A stretch of 64,000 bases of DNA from Flavobacterium sp. PMTSA4 (GTDB lineage Bacteria; Bacteroidota; Bacteroidia; Flavobacteriales; Flavobacteriaceae), in NCBI RefSeq assembly GCF_032098525.1, contig NZ_CP134890.1:1488001-1552000 (forward strand), written 5' to 3'. The position numbers were made by a program, and so were the translations under genes. Below, one piece after another: positions 18,397 to 27,924 of this stretch. The notes beneath the pieces were generated by a model. The model was given only the letters and a program-made list of their open reading frames with translations, did no database searches and had not been told where the DNA came from. Numbering within the stretch: position 1 is the first letter of the stretch; every line of letters begins with the position of its first letter.

Positions 18397-19231
18397 AATT
18401 TTTGTTTTTAATGGCATCTTCCGTTATTTCTTTTTCAAATTTCTTGATTAACTCAAGCTTTCTTTTATTTACTATAATTTCTTTTAAAGTAGGTTTTATA
18501 TACTCAAAAGGTGACAGCTGATTTTTAGCAATCACGTTATTTATTTTTACCAAATACAAATCATCTTTATCAAGAATTTGCAATTTTTTTCCTGGCTGAA
18601 TCAATTCATCTCTATTATCCGGATTAACAATAGGCAACTTATCATAAACTTGCCCCATATCAACCCAAATACTATCATTGAAGGCAAAACTTTTAAATTG
18701 CAATGAATTTGTATCCCAAAACTTAGCGTCCTTTTTACTGAAATTAAAAAACTTGTCTTTAATTGTTTGCAGTTTTGGGTTGTCTTTTGAAAGATTAATG
18801 TAACGCAATCTTACTAAATTTCCATTGGTTTTAAAGTTTTCTTTATTCTCTGAAAAATATTTTTTTAATTCCTCATTTGTAACCAAAGTATCCACTGATC
18901 TTTTTACAATTTCTTCGATGTATGCCTTTGTATATAAATCAATTTTATATTGATTAATTAACGATGAATATTCTTTTTTCTTTTTGTCATCTAAGTTTCT
19001 TTCTGCGGCTTCAATCAATAATTTTTGAGTTGCCCAACGGTCAATGAAACTTGTGATAATAATTATACTATCTTCTTTTGATGTTCCTTTTGGAACAATG
19101 TTTTGAATGTCGGTTTTGTATAAATAATTTTTTCCAACTCTTGCAATTGAATCTGGTTTTTGCTCTTCCTTAAACCAATTACAAGAACAAAGCAATGATG
19201 AAAAAAATAGTATTAAAACCGCTTTATTCAT
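18380..19231 (-). CDS. Parvulin-related lipoprotein (SurA N-terminal-like)
   Basis: A 283-aa lipoprotein: signal ending LLCSCNW, with a lipobox cysteine at residue 16 or 18. The start of the mature part (IARVGKNYLYKTDI) resembles the N-terminal segment of SurA/PpiD proteins. Residues about 130-235 are parvulin-like in length but lack clear active-site landmarks, so it may be a chaperone without isomerase activity. It starts one base into the stop of the two-domain parvulin gene (TAATG) and its end overlaps the SurA-like gene; the three form a tightly packed envelope-folding operon. Confidence 0.75.
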   Translation of the reverse strand: MNKAVLILFFSSLLCSCNWFKEEQKPDSIARVGKNYLYKTDIQNIVPKGTSKEDSIIIITSFIDRWATQKLLIEAAERNLDDKKKKEYSSLINQYKIDLYTKAYIEEIVKRSVDTLVTNEELKKYFSENKENFKTNGNLVRLRYINLSKDNPKLQTIKDKFFNFSKKDAKFWDTNSLQFKSFAFNDSIWVDMGQVYDKLPIVNPDNRDELIQPGKKLQILDKDDLYLVKINNVIAKNQLSPFEYIKPTLKEIIVNKRKLELIKKFEKEITEDAIKNKNYEIYK

Positions 19232-21198
19232 TATAGTTTTAAATCTGCTTTTACTTTATTAAAAACATCTTGATTTACTTTAACTGTAAACTCACCTTTT
19301 AACTCATCAACCCAATGTTGCTCTAAGTACTGCTGATATTCGTTAGTTAATTTTCCTTTGCATTCTTCAAGTGTTTTTACACCTTCTGGTAATACTTTAT
19401 CAACTTTGGTTGCAAAATAATACTCGCCTTCTTTGATGATAGGAGAAACTCCTTTTTCAAACTTAGTTCCTTTTGGAATTGTTTCGTTTCCTTCTTCAAA
19501 AATATTAGCGTTAATCATAATATTCACCACTTCTTTGGTGTTTAGTTTGTCTTTGATTTCTTGTGGAGACGAACCTTTTTTCAACAATGCCAATGCTTTT
19601 TCAATCATATCTTTTTTAGTTGAAGAAAAGATTGTTGCTTCAATTCTCTTTTTCCACATGTGACTGTTTTTATTGGCTTCATAAAATTTTTCTAAACCAA
19701 GAGTATCAGTTTTTGAACGATTCCAGATTTCTTTCTCCATCAAATCGAACAACAACAAACCATCACGATATTCTTCCATTACATATGAAAACTCAGGAAA
19801 CTCAGTCTCTAAATTTTCATCATAATAAGCGTTTAATTGTTCGTCTGTAAATTTCTCAAATAACGCATCTACCAATTTAGCAACAGGTTTGATTGGCGCA
19901 GTAGCTTTTTGTTGTTTTTCTACAAACTCAAGAAACTTTTTAGTATCAACTTTTTTATTTTCAATCGTTAATATTGTTGCATTTTCGTCAATTCCAGTTG
20001 TTGGAATTTGCCATTTTCCTTCGTAAACATCGTTAGTTACTAATTTAGCAACTGCTGCAACTTGTTTTGTTTCTTTTTTGAATTTGTATTTCTTTCTTAA
20101 TTTTTCATTCAAAGACTCAACAATTTTTTTTGAACGCTCGTCTTTTCCGATTTTATTTTCAAGTTCAAATTTCATTTCATCAAGTGTTTTTACAGGATGT
20201 TTTTCAATCAACTTGATAATATGCCATCCGAACTGCGACTTGAATGGTTTTGAAATTTCGTTAGGTGTTTTTAATGAAAATGCAACAGTTTCAAATTCTT
20301 CAGAACTTAATTGTCCTGAACTGAACTTGTTTAAAACGCCACCTTTTGTAGAAGATGATTTGTCTTCTGAGAATTGTTTTGCTAATTCTTCAAATTTCTC
20401 ACCTTGATTTATTTTTTTATAAATATCATTGATAGTATTTTCGGCTTTATTTTGATCTTCATCTTCAGGTTTTGGATTTAAAATCATGATATGAGCAACT
20501 GTAACTTCGCCTCTATTTGGCCTAATATCATTTACTTTTAAAATGTGATATCCAAAACGAGTTCTGATAATTTTTGAAACTTCACCTTTAGGAGTAGTAA
20601 ACGCAGCACATTCGAAAGGATACACCATTCTAAACGCTGTAAAATAACCTAAATCACCTTTGTTATCTTTAGCAGATGGATCTTCAGAAAGCTGAGAAGC
20701 TAAATCTTCAAACTTTTCACCTTTCAAAATACGATTTCTGATGTCTTTTAATTTGTTGTAAGCAACCAAAGTGTCTGCTGGCGCTGCATTTTCGTCAACT
20801 AAAATCAAAATATGCGAAGCTCTAACTTCTTTTTGTAGTCTATTGTAACCTTCTTCAATTAACTCTTGAGTAATTTTAGTATCGTTAAAATAGTTTTTAG
20901 CAAGTTGTGTTCTGTATGATTTTAATTCATTTTGATACGCTTGCCCATTTTGCAACCCAAGTTTATAAGCTTTGTTGACTTTTAACTTATAACCAATAAA
21001 TAATTCTAAATATTGGTTTAAATCCTTTTGAGATTCATCTTTTACAAGATCTAAATTCTTTTTGTAAACTCTTGAAAACTCATCTGTGTAATAAGGTTTG
21101 TCGTCTATAGTAAATAAAATATCTTTAGATTTTGTTTGAGCATTTGCAGCAAAAGTTACAAAAATTGCAAAACTGAAAAACAACTTTTTTAAATTCAT
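19231..21198 (-). CDS. Peptidyl-prolyl isomerase with two parvulin domains
   Basis: A 655-aa periplasmic foldase. Signal peptide of 20 residues ending ANAQ. After a helical N-terminal region come two parvulin domains, the first at about residues 120-225 (RASHILILVDE, GDLGYFTAFRMV, RFGYHILKV) and the second at about 230-340 (VAHIMIL, GGVLNKFSSG, QFGWHIIKL). The C-terminal 300 residues contain a helical lysine-rich region without a family I can name. It is the first gene of the foldase operon, with a good promoter about 90 bases upstream. Confidence 0.92.
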   Translation of the reverse strand: MNLKKLFFSFAIFVTFAANAQTKSKDILFTIDDKPYYTDEFSRVYKKNLDLVKDESQKDLNQYLELFIGYKLKVNKAYKLGLQNGQAYQNELKSYRTQLAKNYFNDTKITQELIEEGYNRLQKEVRASHILILVDENAAPADTLVAYNKLKDIRNRILKGEKFEDLASQLSEDPSAKDNKGDLGYFTAFRMVYPFECAAFTTPKGEVSKIIRTRFGYHILKVNDIRPNRGEVTVAHIMILNPKPEDEDQNKAENTINDIYKKINQGEKFEELAKQFSEDKSSSTKGGVLNKFSSGQLSSEEFETVAFSLKTPNEISKPFKSQFGWHIIKLIEKHPVKTLDEMKFELENKIGKDERSKKIVESLNEKLRKKYKFKKETKQVAAVAKLVTNDVYEGKWQIPTTGIDENATILTIENKKVDTKKFLEFVEKQQKATAPIKPVAKLVDALFEKFTDEQLNAYYDENLETEFPEFSYVMEEYRDGLLLFDLMEKEIWNRSKTDTLGLEKFYEANKNSHMWKKRIEATIFSSTKKDMIEKALALLKKGSSPQEIKDKLNTKEVVNIMINANIFEEGNETIPKGTKFEKGVSPIIKEGEYYFATKVDKVLPEGVKTLEECKGKLTNEYQQYLEQHWVDELKGEFTVKVNQDVFNKVKADLKL

Positions 21199-21290
21199 TA
21201 CTCTTTTAAATTTTTTATAAAAAATGAAACTGTTTCTATTTATTTTCTTGGTAATTACTTCAAAAATATTTTTGATGCAATACCAATCAA

Positions 21291-21320
21291 CAAAAGTAAC
21301 AATTCAATCAGATTATACAA
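21291..21320 (-). promoter_or_regulatory. Promoter of the foldase operon
   Basis: Minus strand TTG, then 19 bases, then TACTTTTG (21298-21291). This matches the Bacteroidetes housekeeping promoter in sequence and spacing. The predicted leader is about 85 bases. Confidence 0.65.
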
Positions 21321-21414
21321 CTATCAATAATAGTATTAACAAAATTTTATTAACACTTCTTTCCCTAAATTTCTTAGGATTGCAATGATATTTAGTCATT
21401 GAAAAAATAAATAG

Positions 21415-21422
21415 TATTTTTG
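21415..21422 (+). promoter_or_regulatory. Promoter -7 element of prfC
   Basis: TATTTTTG matches TAnnTTTG and lies 20 bases upstream of the prfC ATG. The TTG upstream is only 13 bases away, so the -33 element is uncertain. Confidence 0.5.
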
Positions 21423-21442
21423 CAACCAATTTAGAAAAAAAC

Positions 21443-23032
21443 ATGAGCTTTTTAAAAGAAATACAACGTCGAAGAACATTTGGAATTATATCGCATCCAG
21501 ATGCTGGAAAAACCACTTTGACTGAAAAATTACTGCTTTTTGGTGGTGCAATTCAGGAAGCTGGAGCAGTAAAAAACAATAAAATTAAAAAAGGTGCCAC
21601 TTCCGATTTCATGGAAATTGAACGCCAACGTGGAATTTCGGTAGCAACATCGGTTTTGGCTTTTAATTATAAAGACAAAAAAATCAATATTCTTGACACA
21701 CCAGGTCACAAGGATTTTGCAGAAGATACTTTTAGAACATTAACAGCTGTTGATAGTGTAATTGTTGTAATAGACGTTGCAAAAGGTGTTGAGGAACAAA
21801 CTGAAAAACTGGTAGAAGTTTGCAGAATGCGAAAAATCCCAATAATCGTTTTCATCAATAAATTAGACCGAGAAGGAAAAGATGCTTTTGATTTGATGGA
21901 TGAAGTGGAACAAAAATTAAAATTATCGGTAACACCTTTGAGTTTTCCTATTGGAATGGGTTATGATTTTCAAGGCATTTATAACATTTGGGAACAAAAC
22001 ATCAATCTTTTCAGTGGTGATAGCAGAAAAAATATTGAAGAAACCATCTCTTTTTCAGATATCAATAGTCCAGAATTAGAAAAGATAATCGGAGAAAAAC
22101 CTGCAACAAAACTTAGAGAAGAACTTGAATTAATTGCTGAAGTTTATCCAGCTTTTGACAGAGAAGCTTATTTAGAAGGAACTTTACAACCCGTGTTTTT
22201 TGGTTCGGCTTTAAACAATTTTGGTGTTAGAGAATTGTTAGATTGTTTTATTGAAATAGCTCCAAGTCCAAGACCTAAAGAATCAGAAACTAGACTCGTT
22301 AAACCTGAAGAAGAAAAAATGGCTGGTTTTGTGTTTAAAATCCATGCCAATATGGATCCAAAACACCGTGACAGATTAGCCTTTATAAAAATTGTTTCGG
22401 GAACTTTTGAACGAAATAAGCCTTATACTCATGTTAGATTAAACAAAAATCTAAAATTTTCTAGCCCAAATGCTTTTTTTGCAGAGAAAAAAGAAATAGT
22501 TGATATATCTTATCCTGGTGATATTGTTGGACTTCACGATACAGGAAATTTTAAAATTGGTGACACATTAACGGAAGGTGAAATGATGAGTTTCAAGGGA
22601 ATTCCAAGTTTTTCGCCAGAACATTTTAGATACATTAATAATGCTGATCCGCTAAAAGCAAAACAACTTGACAAAGGAATTGACCAATTAATGGATGAAG
22701 GTGTTGCACAGTTATTTACATTAGAAATGAATAACCGAAAAGTAATTGGTACAGTTGGTGCTTTACAATATGAAGTTATTCAATATCGATTAGAACACGA
22801 ATATGGAGCAAAATGTACGTATGAAAACTTTCCTGTACACAAAGCATGTTGGGTTAAACCTGAAGATCCAAAAAGTGAAGAGTTCAAAGAATTTAAGAGA
22901 ATAAAACAGAAATTCTTAGCGCACGATAAATACAATCAACTCGTTTTTTTAGCTGATTCAGATTTCACAATACAAATGACTCAGTCAAAATTTCCAAGTG
23001 TGAAACTATTCTTTACATCAGAATTTGATTAA
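21443..23032 (+). CDS. prfC: Peptide chain release factor 3
   Basis: A 529-aa RF3, the GTPase that removes RF1 or RF2 from the ribosome after termination. G1 is SHPDAGKTTL near residue 18, G2 RGISVATSV, G3 DTPGHKDF, G4 NKLD. Domain II/III regions end with the RF3-type VGALQYEVIQYRLEHEYG. Length equals the E. coli protein. It is transcribed divergently from the foldase operon across a 244-base spacer. Confidence 0.96.
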   Translation: MSFLKEIQRRRTFGIISHPDAGKTTLTEKLLLFGGAIQEAGAVKNNKIKKGATSDFMEIERQRGISVATSVLAFNYKDKKINILDTPGHKDFAEDTFRTLTAVDSVIVVIDVAKGVEEQTEKLVEVCRMRKIPIIVFINKLDREGKDAFDLMDEVEQKLKLSVTPLSFPIGMGYDFQGIYNIWEQNINLFSGDSRKNIEETISFSDINSPELEKIIGEKPATKLREELELIAEVYPAFDREAYLEGTLQPVFFGSALNNFGVRELLDCFIEIAPSPRPKESETRLVKPEEEKMAGFVFKIHANMDPKHRDRLAFIKIVSGTFERNKPYTHVRLNKNLKFSSPNAFFAEKKEIVDISYPGDIVGLHDTGNFKIGDTLTEGEMMSFKGIPSFSPEHFRYINNADPLKAKQLDKGIDQLMDEGVAQLFTLEMNNRKVIGTVGALQYEVIQYRLEHEYGAKCTYENFPVHKACWVKPEDPKSEEFKEFKRIKQKFLAHDKYNQLVFLADSDFTIQMTQSKFPSVKLFFTSEFD

Positions 23033-23072
23033 ACAAAAATGATTGTTATATTTACAACACAAAAGAATAATT

Positions 23073-23291
23073 ATGAAAAAAATAAACAAATTTTACTTAC
23101 TAGCTTTTTTATTAATTTCTGATTTTATTATTTATGCTCAAGGTCCAGGAGATGAAGGCGATGGTGATGGAGGTTTAGAAGGAGGTGATCCTCAACCTGC
23201 GCCAATAAATTCTAAGCTAATATTATTAGCCATCATAGGATTAATTTTTGGAATAATTACTATAAAAAAATACAGAAAGTCAATATCATAG
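23073..23291 (+). CDS. Tiny exported protein with C-terminal membrane anchor
   Basis: A 72-aa protein with three parts: a signal peptide ending IYAQG (about residue 22), a short acidic glycine-rich linker (GDEGDGDGGLEGGDPQPAPIN), and one C-terminal hydrophobic segment (LILLAIIGLIFGIITI) closed by KKYRKS. Small proteins of this build are frequent in Flavobacterium; the function is unknown. The order motif, membrane helix, basic tail resembles C-terminal sorting signals. I start it at ATG 23073 because this gives a clean signal peptide; an upstream in-frame ATG/TTG at 23043 would spoil it. Confidence 0.7.
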   Translation: MKKINKFYLLAFLLISDFIIYAQGPGDEGDGDGGLEGGDPQPAPINSKLILLAIIGLIFGIITIKKYRKSIS

Positions 23292-23307
23292 ACATCTTCA
23301 AAGTAAT

Positions 23308-23341
23308 AAAAAAGCCGTTAATATTAATTAACGGCTTTTTT
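23308..23341. terminator. Bidirectional terminator
   Basis: Inverted repeat AAAAGCCGTTAAT / ATTAACGGCTTTT between the small membrane protein gene and the convergent T9SS protein gene. Confidence 0.88.
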
Positions 23342-23361
23342 ATTATTAGTATATAAATCTA

Positions 23362-26300
23362 TTATCTCATAACTTTTTTATTAACAATAACTCCGTTTAT
23401 AGATGTAACTTTAACCAAAACTACTTGGTTTTTGACATTTAAAGGAATTGTACTGATAGAATTATTAATTCTATTTTTTGAAGTAATTAGTCTTCCTCTT
23501 AAATCAAACACTGAAATATCATTAATAAAATCACCATTTGACTGAATAATTAAATTAGAATTATCATTAAGAATCAAAATCTGATTTTCGGTGAAAGTAT
23601 TCGTATCTGTTGAAAGCTGTGTTTGGTAAACCAAATCAAAACGGTTAACAAAAGTTCCTGCCTCAGATGCAAAAACATAATTCCCTGAACTCAAATTGTG
23701 AATAATATTGTTGGTATTATCTCTTAAATATACTATTTGATTGTTATCAAACATTCCATCAACATGATCAATTGAAATAGTATAATTCCCTGAATTTGTC
23801 ACTTTATATTTTAGAGGAACAACATCTGCAACTGAAAATGGCAAAGATCTTCCTTGAATTACATAATCCTGATTATTAATTACTGTAGTCAAAGCAACTG
23901 GTCCATCATTAAAATACTTACTATCAAAATCATCTACCCCATCGGTTGCATTTGTAAAATAACCAACTACAGTTTGAGAGTATGTTCCTGAATCACCAGT
24001 TAAATTCAACCAAATTCTATTAGATTCAATTGTCGATGGTGTTGATAAAGCTGAATCATTAGAATTCCTGAAAAATTGGTTAGCATTATTGGCTACTCTT
24101 TGGCCATTATTAAATTGAACAGAAGTTACACCTGTTTTTGCTTGGATAATAAATCCTTGTCCTGTTTGAATTACATTGTTAGGTGTTTCAGTATACAATT
24201 CACCATTATCACCAAAAGTATTCGAAGCTGAATTCCAGGTACAATAGGAAGGACTTGAAGCATTGTTTGTTTTTCTCCAGAAATAAAATGTAGTTTCAAT
24301 ATTTGCACTATTATCAGATGCAAATTGAGAAATACTTATTGGTGAAGGATATGGATTCCCTATTAAGTTGTAACCATATCTATCAACTGGGAAAGTTGGA
24401 GGATTTGCAGGAGTACCAGCATCTGAAACAGCAACATTATAATCTCCATTATGTGGGTTTCCTGTGAAAGCACCATTCCAAATAGCTGGTGCAGTTGGAT
24501 GATTAAACGGTACTCTAATCAAATATCCTTTTCCAATTGAAAACTGCTCAGTTGAAATTGCTCCAGACGAAATTGAAGAATATAAATTAGTTGAAGTATT
24601 GTATGTATAAAAACGTACGCTAGGACTAATCGCAGTCAAAGGAGAAAAATCTAATAATCCTTGTCCACTAACCGGTGATGACCAAGCTGTATAATCTAAA
24701 CGTATAAGTGGGTTAGACTCTCTTTTTACAACTGTAGAACCAGAACCTGTATTAGCAACATTATTCACTTGAATTAAGTTAGCATTATTTTCAATAGTTA
24801 AAGTTCCATTATTAACAATAGCATCTGTTACCGTTAAATTATAAAGTGAATTAACTAATAAAGATGAACTAGCATCAATTGTTAATGTATTAATTGTAAC
24901 ATCCGAAGAAATCTGAGGATAAAAACTAGCTGTTCCAATAATAACATTGGAAGCAGAATTAGGAACTCCGCCTGACCAGTTAGCAGCATTCAACCAATCT
25001 GTATCAACAGCTCCAATCCATGTAACTGAACCTCCTGATGCCATTACAGTAATTGTTCCTGTTGCATTTACACTACCACAACCTCCAGTTAAAGGAATAT
25101 TATAGTTAAATGTTCCTGAAGCAGTTGGTGTTCCACTTATTGTAATTGTATTTGATGCCCATGAAGCAGTTACTCCTGATGGCAACCCTGTTGCACTTCC
25201 AATTCCTGTTGCACCTGTAGTAGTATGCGTAATTGGAGTTAAAGCTGTATTTATAGTTACAGTTGGTGTTGATGATGGTGCGCTAACAGTATTATTCGAA
25301 GATACAGTTATAGTTCCAGTTGCATTAACACTACCACAACCACCCGTTAATGGAATAGTATAATTAAATGTTCCTGATGCCGTAGGTGTTCCGCTTATTG
25401 TAATTGTATTTGATGCCCATGAAGCAGTTACTCCTGATGGCAACCCTGTTGGACTGCCAATTCCTGTTGCGCCAGTTGTTGAATGAGTTATAGCTGTCAA
25501 AGAAGTATTTATACATAAAGTAGGTGTTGATGATGGTGCACCAACTGTATTATTCGGAGATACAGTTATTATTCCTGTAGCATTAATACCACTACCACAA
25601 CCTCCAGTTATAGGAATACTATAATTGAATGTTCCTGAAGCTGTTGGTGTTCCGCTTATTGTTAATGTATTTGATGCAAAAGAGACAGTTACTCCTAGCG
25701 GCAATCCTGATGGAAGCCCATATCCTGTTGCGCCAGTTGTTGTATGAGTTATAGCTGTCAATGCAGTATTTATACATAAAGTAGGCGTTGATGATGGTGC
25801 GCTTACTGTTTTGTTTGGTGTAACGGTAATTGTTCCTGTAGCATTAACACTACCACAACCACCAGTTAATGGAATAGAATAATTAAATGTGCCCGAATTT
25901 GTTGGAGTTCCACTTATTGTTATTGTATTTGATGCCCATGATGCAGTAACTCCTGATGGTAAATTAGTTGGAGTTCCAATTCCTGTAGCTCCAGTTGTAG
26001 TTCGAGTAATTGGAGTTAAAGCTGTATTGATACAAAGAGTAGGTGTTGATGATGGTGTTCCTGCTGTATTATTTGGTGTAACAATAATTGTTCCTGTAGC
26101 ACTTGTGTTGCCACAACCTCCAGTTAATGGAATACTATAATTAAATGTTCCTGATGCTGTTGGAGTTCCACTTATTGTTATTGTATTTGATGCCCAAGAA
26201 GCTGTAACTCCTGAAGGCAAACCAGTTGGAGTTCCAATTCCTGTAGCTCCAGTTGTAGTTCGAGTAATTGGAGTTAAAGCTGTATTTATACAAAGAGTAG

Positions 26301-27381
26301 GCGTTGATGATGCAGTACCTACTGTATTATCTGGAGTTACATTTATTGATCCAGTAGCATTAACAGCACTCCCACAACCACCCGTTAATGGAATGCTGTA
26401 ACTAAATGGTCCTGAAGAAGTAGGAGTTCCACTTATTGTAATTGTATTATTTGACCATGAAGCAGTAACTCCGGTTGGTAAATTTAGTGCACTGCCAATA
26501 CCTGTGGCCCAAGTTGTTGTATGTGTAATTGGAGTTAATGCTGTATTAATACAAAGTGTTGGTGTTGATGACGCAGCACCAGCTATATTATTGGCAGAAC
26601 ATGTAGTAACATTTATTAAACCCGATGTTGCAGCAAAAAAAGTATTGTTTTTGTAGGTAGCCGTTGAACTTGTACTTCCGTGTGATCCAGAAGGTGTTCC
26701 TGCTCCATTTAAAGTTAAAGTTCCTGCTGAATGTGTAAAAGTACCAAGATTAGCAATCACTCCATTACTTATTGATAAGTTATTAGATACCGTTAAAGTT
26801 GATGGAAATGTTTTTGTTCCTGAACCCGAAAGTATTAAATTATTAACTGATGTTGGTAATCCTGTCATTGTTTGGCTTACACCATTGAATTCATAATTGG
26901 CAGTTGTGTTTAAGTTTATATTTTGATTGTTACCATTTGTTTGAATTGAGGAATTTGCTACACTAGTAATACCACTTGAATTAGCGGTCTTTAAGGTTCC
27001 ATTTACATTTACCGTCGATTGATTTCCTGTATTCTCATTTCCTGCCCATTCAATTTGATTTGCAGAAGTTCCTTGAAAATCGATTGTTCCATCAATTGTT
27101 AGAGTATTACCTCTTGTAAATTTAATTTTTCCTGTACCTACTATGGTAATTAAATTTGATGAATTAAAACTTGTATTAAGAGTAACTGTAATTCCATTTG
27201 GTATTATAATATTATCACCAGCAACTGGTACACCACTTGGACTCCAAGTCGCGGGAGTATTCCAATTTCCTGTAGAAGCTGTTTTTTGTGCATTAACAAA
27301 ATTTAATCCAAAAAATAATGAAAACAGTAATATTAAAAAAAAATTCTTTTTTATAAATAAACTTAGTAGTAATCTTTTCAT
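23362..27381 (-). CDS. Large T9SS-secreted surface protein with six Ig-like repeats
   Basis: A 1339-aa secreted protein. Signal peptide of about 31 residues (FGLNFVNAQ). Residues about 35-130 resemble a G8-like/beta-helix opening (GNWNTPATWSPSGVPVAGDNIIIPNG). Residues about 267-780 are six consecutive repeats of 86 aa, each with GLPSGVTASW and ITISGTPTASGTF, the pattern of the putative Ig domain He_PIG. A second stretch of the opening type follows (VTWIGAVDTDWLNAANW), then a region seen in many flavobacterial surface proteins. The C-terminal 75 residues (ISVFDLRGRLI...VNKKVMR) are a type A T9SS sorting domain, so the protein crosses the outer membrane by T9SS and is probably surface-bound. 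Role likely adhesion; no enzymatic domain is visible. Confidence 0.88.
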   Translation of the reverse strand: MKRLLLSLFIKKNFFLILLFSLFFGLNFVNAQKTASTGNWNTPATWSPSGVPVAGDNIIIPNGITVTLNTSFNSSNLITIVGTGKIKFTRGNTLTIDGTIDFQGTSANQIEWAGNENTGNQSTVNVNGTLKTANSSGITSVANSSIQTNGNNQNINLNTTANYEFNGVSQTMTGLPTSVNNLILSGSGTKTFPSTLTVSNNLSISNGVIANLGTFTHSAGTLTLNGAGTPSGSHGSTSSTATYKNNTFFAATSGLINVTTCSANNIAGAASSTPTLCINTALTPITHTTTWATGIGSALNLPTGVTASWSNNTITISGTPTSSGPFSYSIPLTGGCGSAVNATGSINVTPDNTVGTASSTPTLCINTALTPITRTTTGATGIGTPTGLPSGVTASWASNTITISGTPTASGTFNYSIPLTGGCGNTSATGTIIVTPNNTAGTPSSTPTLCINTALTPITRTTTGATGIGTPTNLPSGVTASWASNTITISGTPTNSGTFNYSIPLTGGCGSVNATGTITVTPNKTVSAPSSTPTLCINTALTAITHTTTGATGYGLPSGLPLGVTVSFASNTLTISGTPTASGTFNYSIPITGGCGSGINATGIITVSPNNTVGAPSSTPTLCINTSLTAITHSTTGATGIGSPTGLPSGVTASWASNTITISGTPTASGTFNYTIPLTGGCGSVNATGTITVSSNNTVSAPSSTPTVTINTALTPITHTTTGATGIGSATGLPSGVTASWASNTITISGTPTASGTFNYNIPLTGGCGSVNATGTITVMASGGSVTWIGAVDTDWLNAANWSGGVPNSASNVIIGTASFYPQISSDVTINTLTIDASSSLLVNSLYNLTVTDAIVNNGTLTIENNANLIQVNNVANTGSGSTVVKRESNPLIRLDYTAWSSPVSGQGLLDFSPLTAISPSVRFYTYNTSTNLYSSISSGAISTEQFSIGKGYLIRVPFNHPTAPAIWNGAFTGNPHNGDYNVAVSDAGTPANPPTFPVDRYGYNLIGNPYPSPISISQFASDNSANIETTFYFWRKTNNASSPSYCTWNSASNTFGDNGELYTETPNNVIQTGQGFIIQAKTGVTSVQFNNGQRVANNANQFFRNSNDSALSTPSTIESNRIWLNLTGDSGTYSQTVVGYFTNATDGVDDFDSKYFNDGPVALTTVINNQDYVIQGRSLPFSVADVVPLKYKVTNSGNYTISIDHVDGMFDNNQIVYLRDNTNNIIHNLSSGNYVFASEAGTFVNRFDLVYQTQLSTDTNTFTENQILILNDNSNLIIQSNGDFINDISVFDLRGRLITSKNRINNSISTIPLNVKNQVVLVKVTSINGVIVNKKVMR
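25043..26590 (-). repeat. Six tandem 258-bp coding repeats
   Basis: Six units of about 258 bases encode the Ig-like domains of the T9SS surface protein. The two units nearest the 3' end share an exact 58-base block (25136-25193 and 25394-25451, offset 258). Other units are more diverged, the 5'-most unit most of all. Confidence 0.9.
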
Positions 27382-27445
27382 ATATAATAATTTAACAATC
27401 TTTTGATTTTTTATTCATTAAGAAAAAGCGTATCGCTATAATTTA

Positions 27446-27453
27446 CAAATATA
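27446..27453 (-). promoter_or_regulatory. Promoter -7 element of the T9SS surface protein gene
   Basis: Minus strand TATATTTG matches TAnnTTTG, 64 bases upstream of the start codon. No clear -33 element. Confidence 0.5.
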
Positions 27454-27555
27454 AGAAGGTAAATTAAAATTCCTAGATTAAATCTGTAATTACACTTGTA
27501 AAATCGTTGAATTACAATAATCTTAATGATTATATAACATAATCGATAATAACAT

Positions 27556-27583
27556 AAAAAAACCTCTCCATTACTGAAGAGGC
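27556..27583 (-). terminator. Terminator at the end of the rpoBC operon
   Basis: Minus strand GCCTCT / AGAGGT stem with a ten-base loop and seven T. It lies 25 bases after the DUF3467 stop and closes the long tRNA-tuf-rpoC unit. Confidence 0.75.
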
Positions 27584-27608
27584 TTTACTTTTTTAAATAC
27601 TATTTTAT

Positions 27609-27920
27609 TTAAGCTTGTCCTGCAGGACCAAAATTCAGAGGAATGTTTGGTTGCTCAGAATCTTTAATTTCTCCATTAGCCATTTCAAACCTATGAATAT
27701 TTTCTCCTAATGCTTTCAATAACCTTTTAGCATGTTGTGGAGTTAAAATTATTCTTGATTTTACTTTTGCTTTTGGCATACCTGGCATGACTTTTACAAA
27801 ATCCATAACAAATTCAGATGGAGAATGATTGATTATTGCAAGATTAGAATAAATTCCATCTGCTGTAGCTTCATCAAGCTCAATATTAATTTGTCCTTGT
27901 TGTTGATTTTCTTCTGCCAT
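27609..27920 (-). CDS. DUF3467 family protein
   Basis: A 103-aa protein of the DUF3467 family: glutamine-rich start (MAEENQQQGQ), then ADGIYSNLAIINHSPSEFVMDFV and AKVKSRIILTPQHAKRLLKAL. Small soluble protein; function unknown. It begins four bases after the rpoC stop codon and before the operon terminator, so it is made from the same message as RNA polymerase. That position is shared by many Bacteroidetes and suggests, but does not show, a role in transcription. Confidence 0.85.
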   Translation of the reverse strand: MAEENQQQGQINIELDEATADGIYSNLAIINHSPSEFVMDFVKVMPGMPKAKVKSRIILTPQHAKRLLKALGENIHRFEMANGEIKDSEQPNIPLNFGPAGQA

Positions 27921-27924
27921 GCTA

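Noticed and set aside
25889..26140. Open frame opposite the Ig repeats
   Set aside because: It only mirrors the repetitive coding strand.
25043..26590. Periodic repeats as a CRISPR array
   Set aside because: The unit is 258 bases, in frame within one gene, without spacers.
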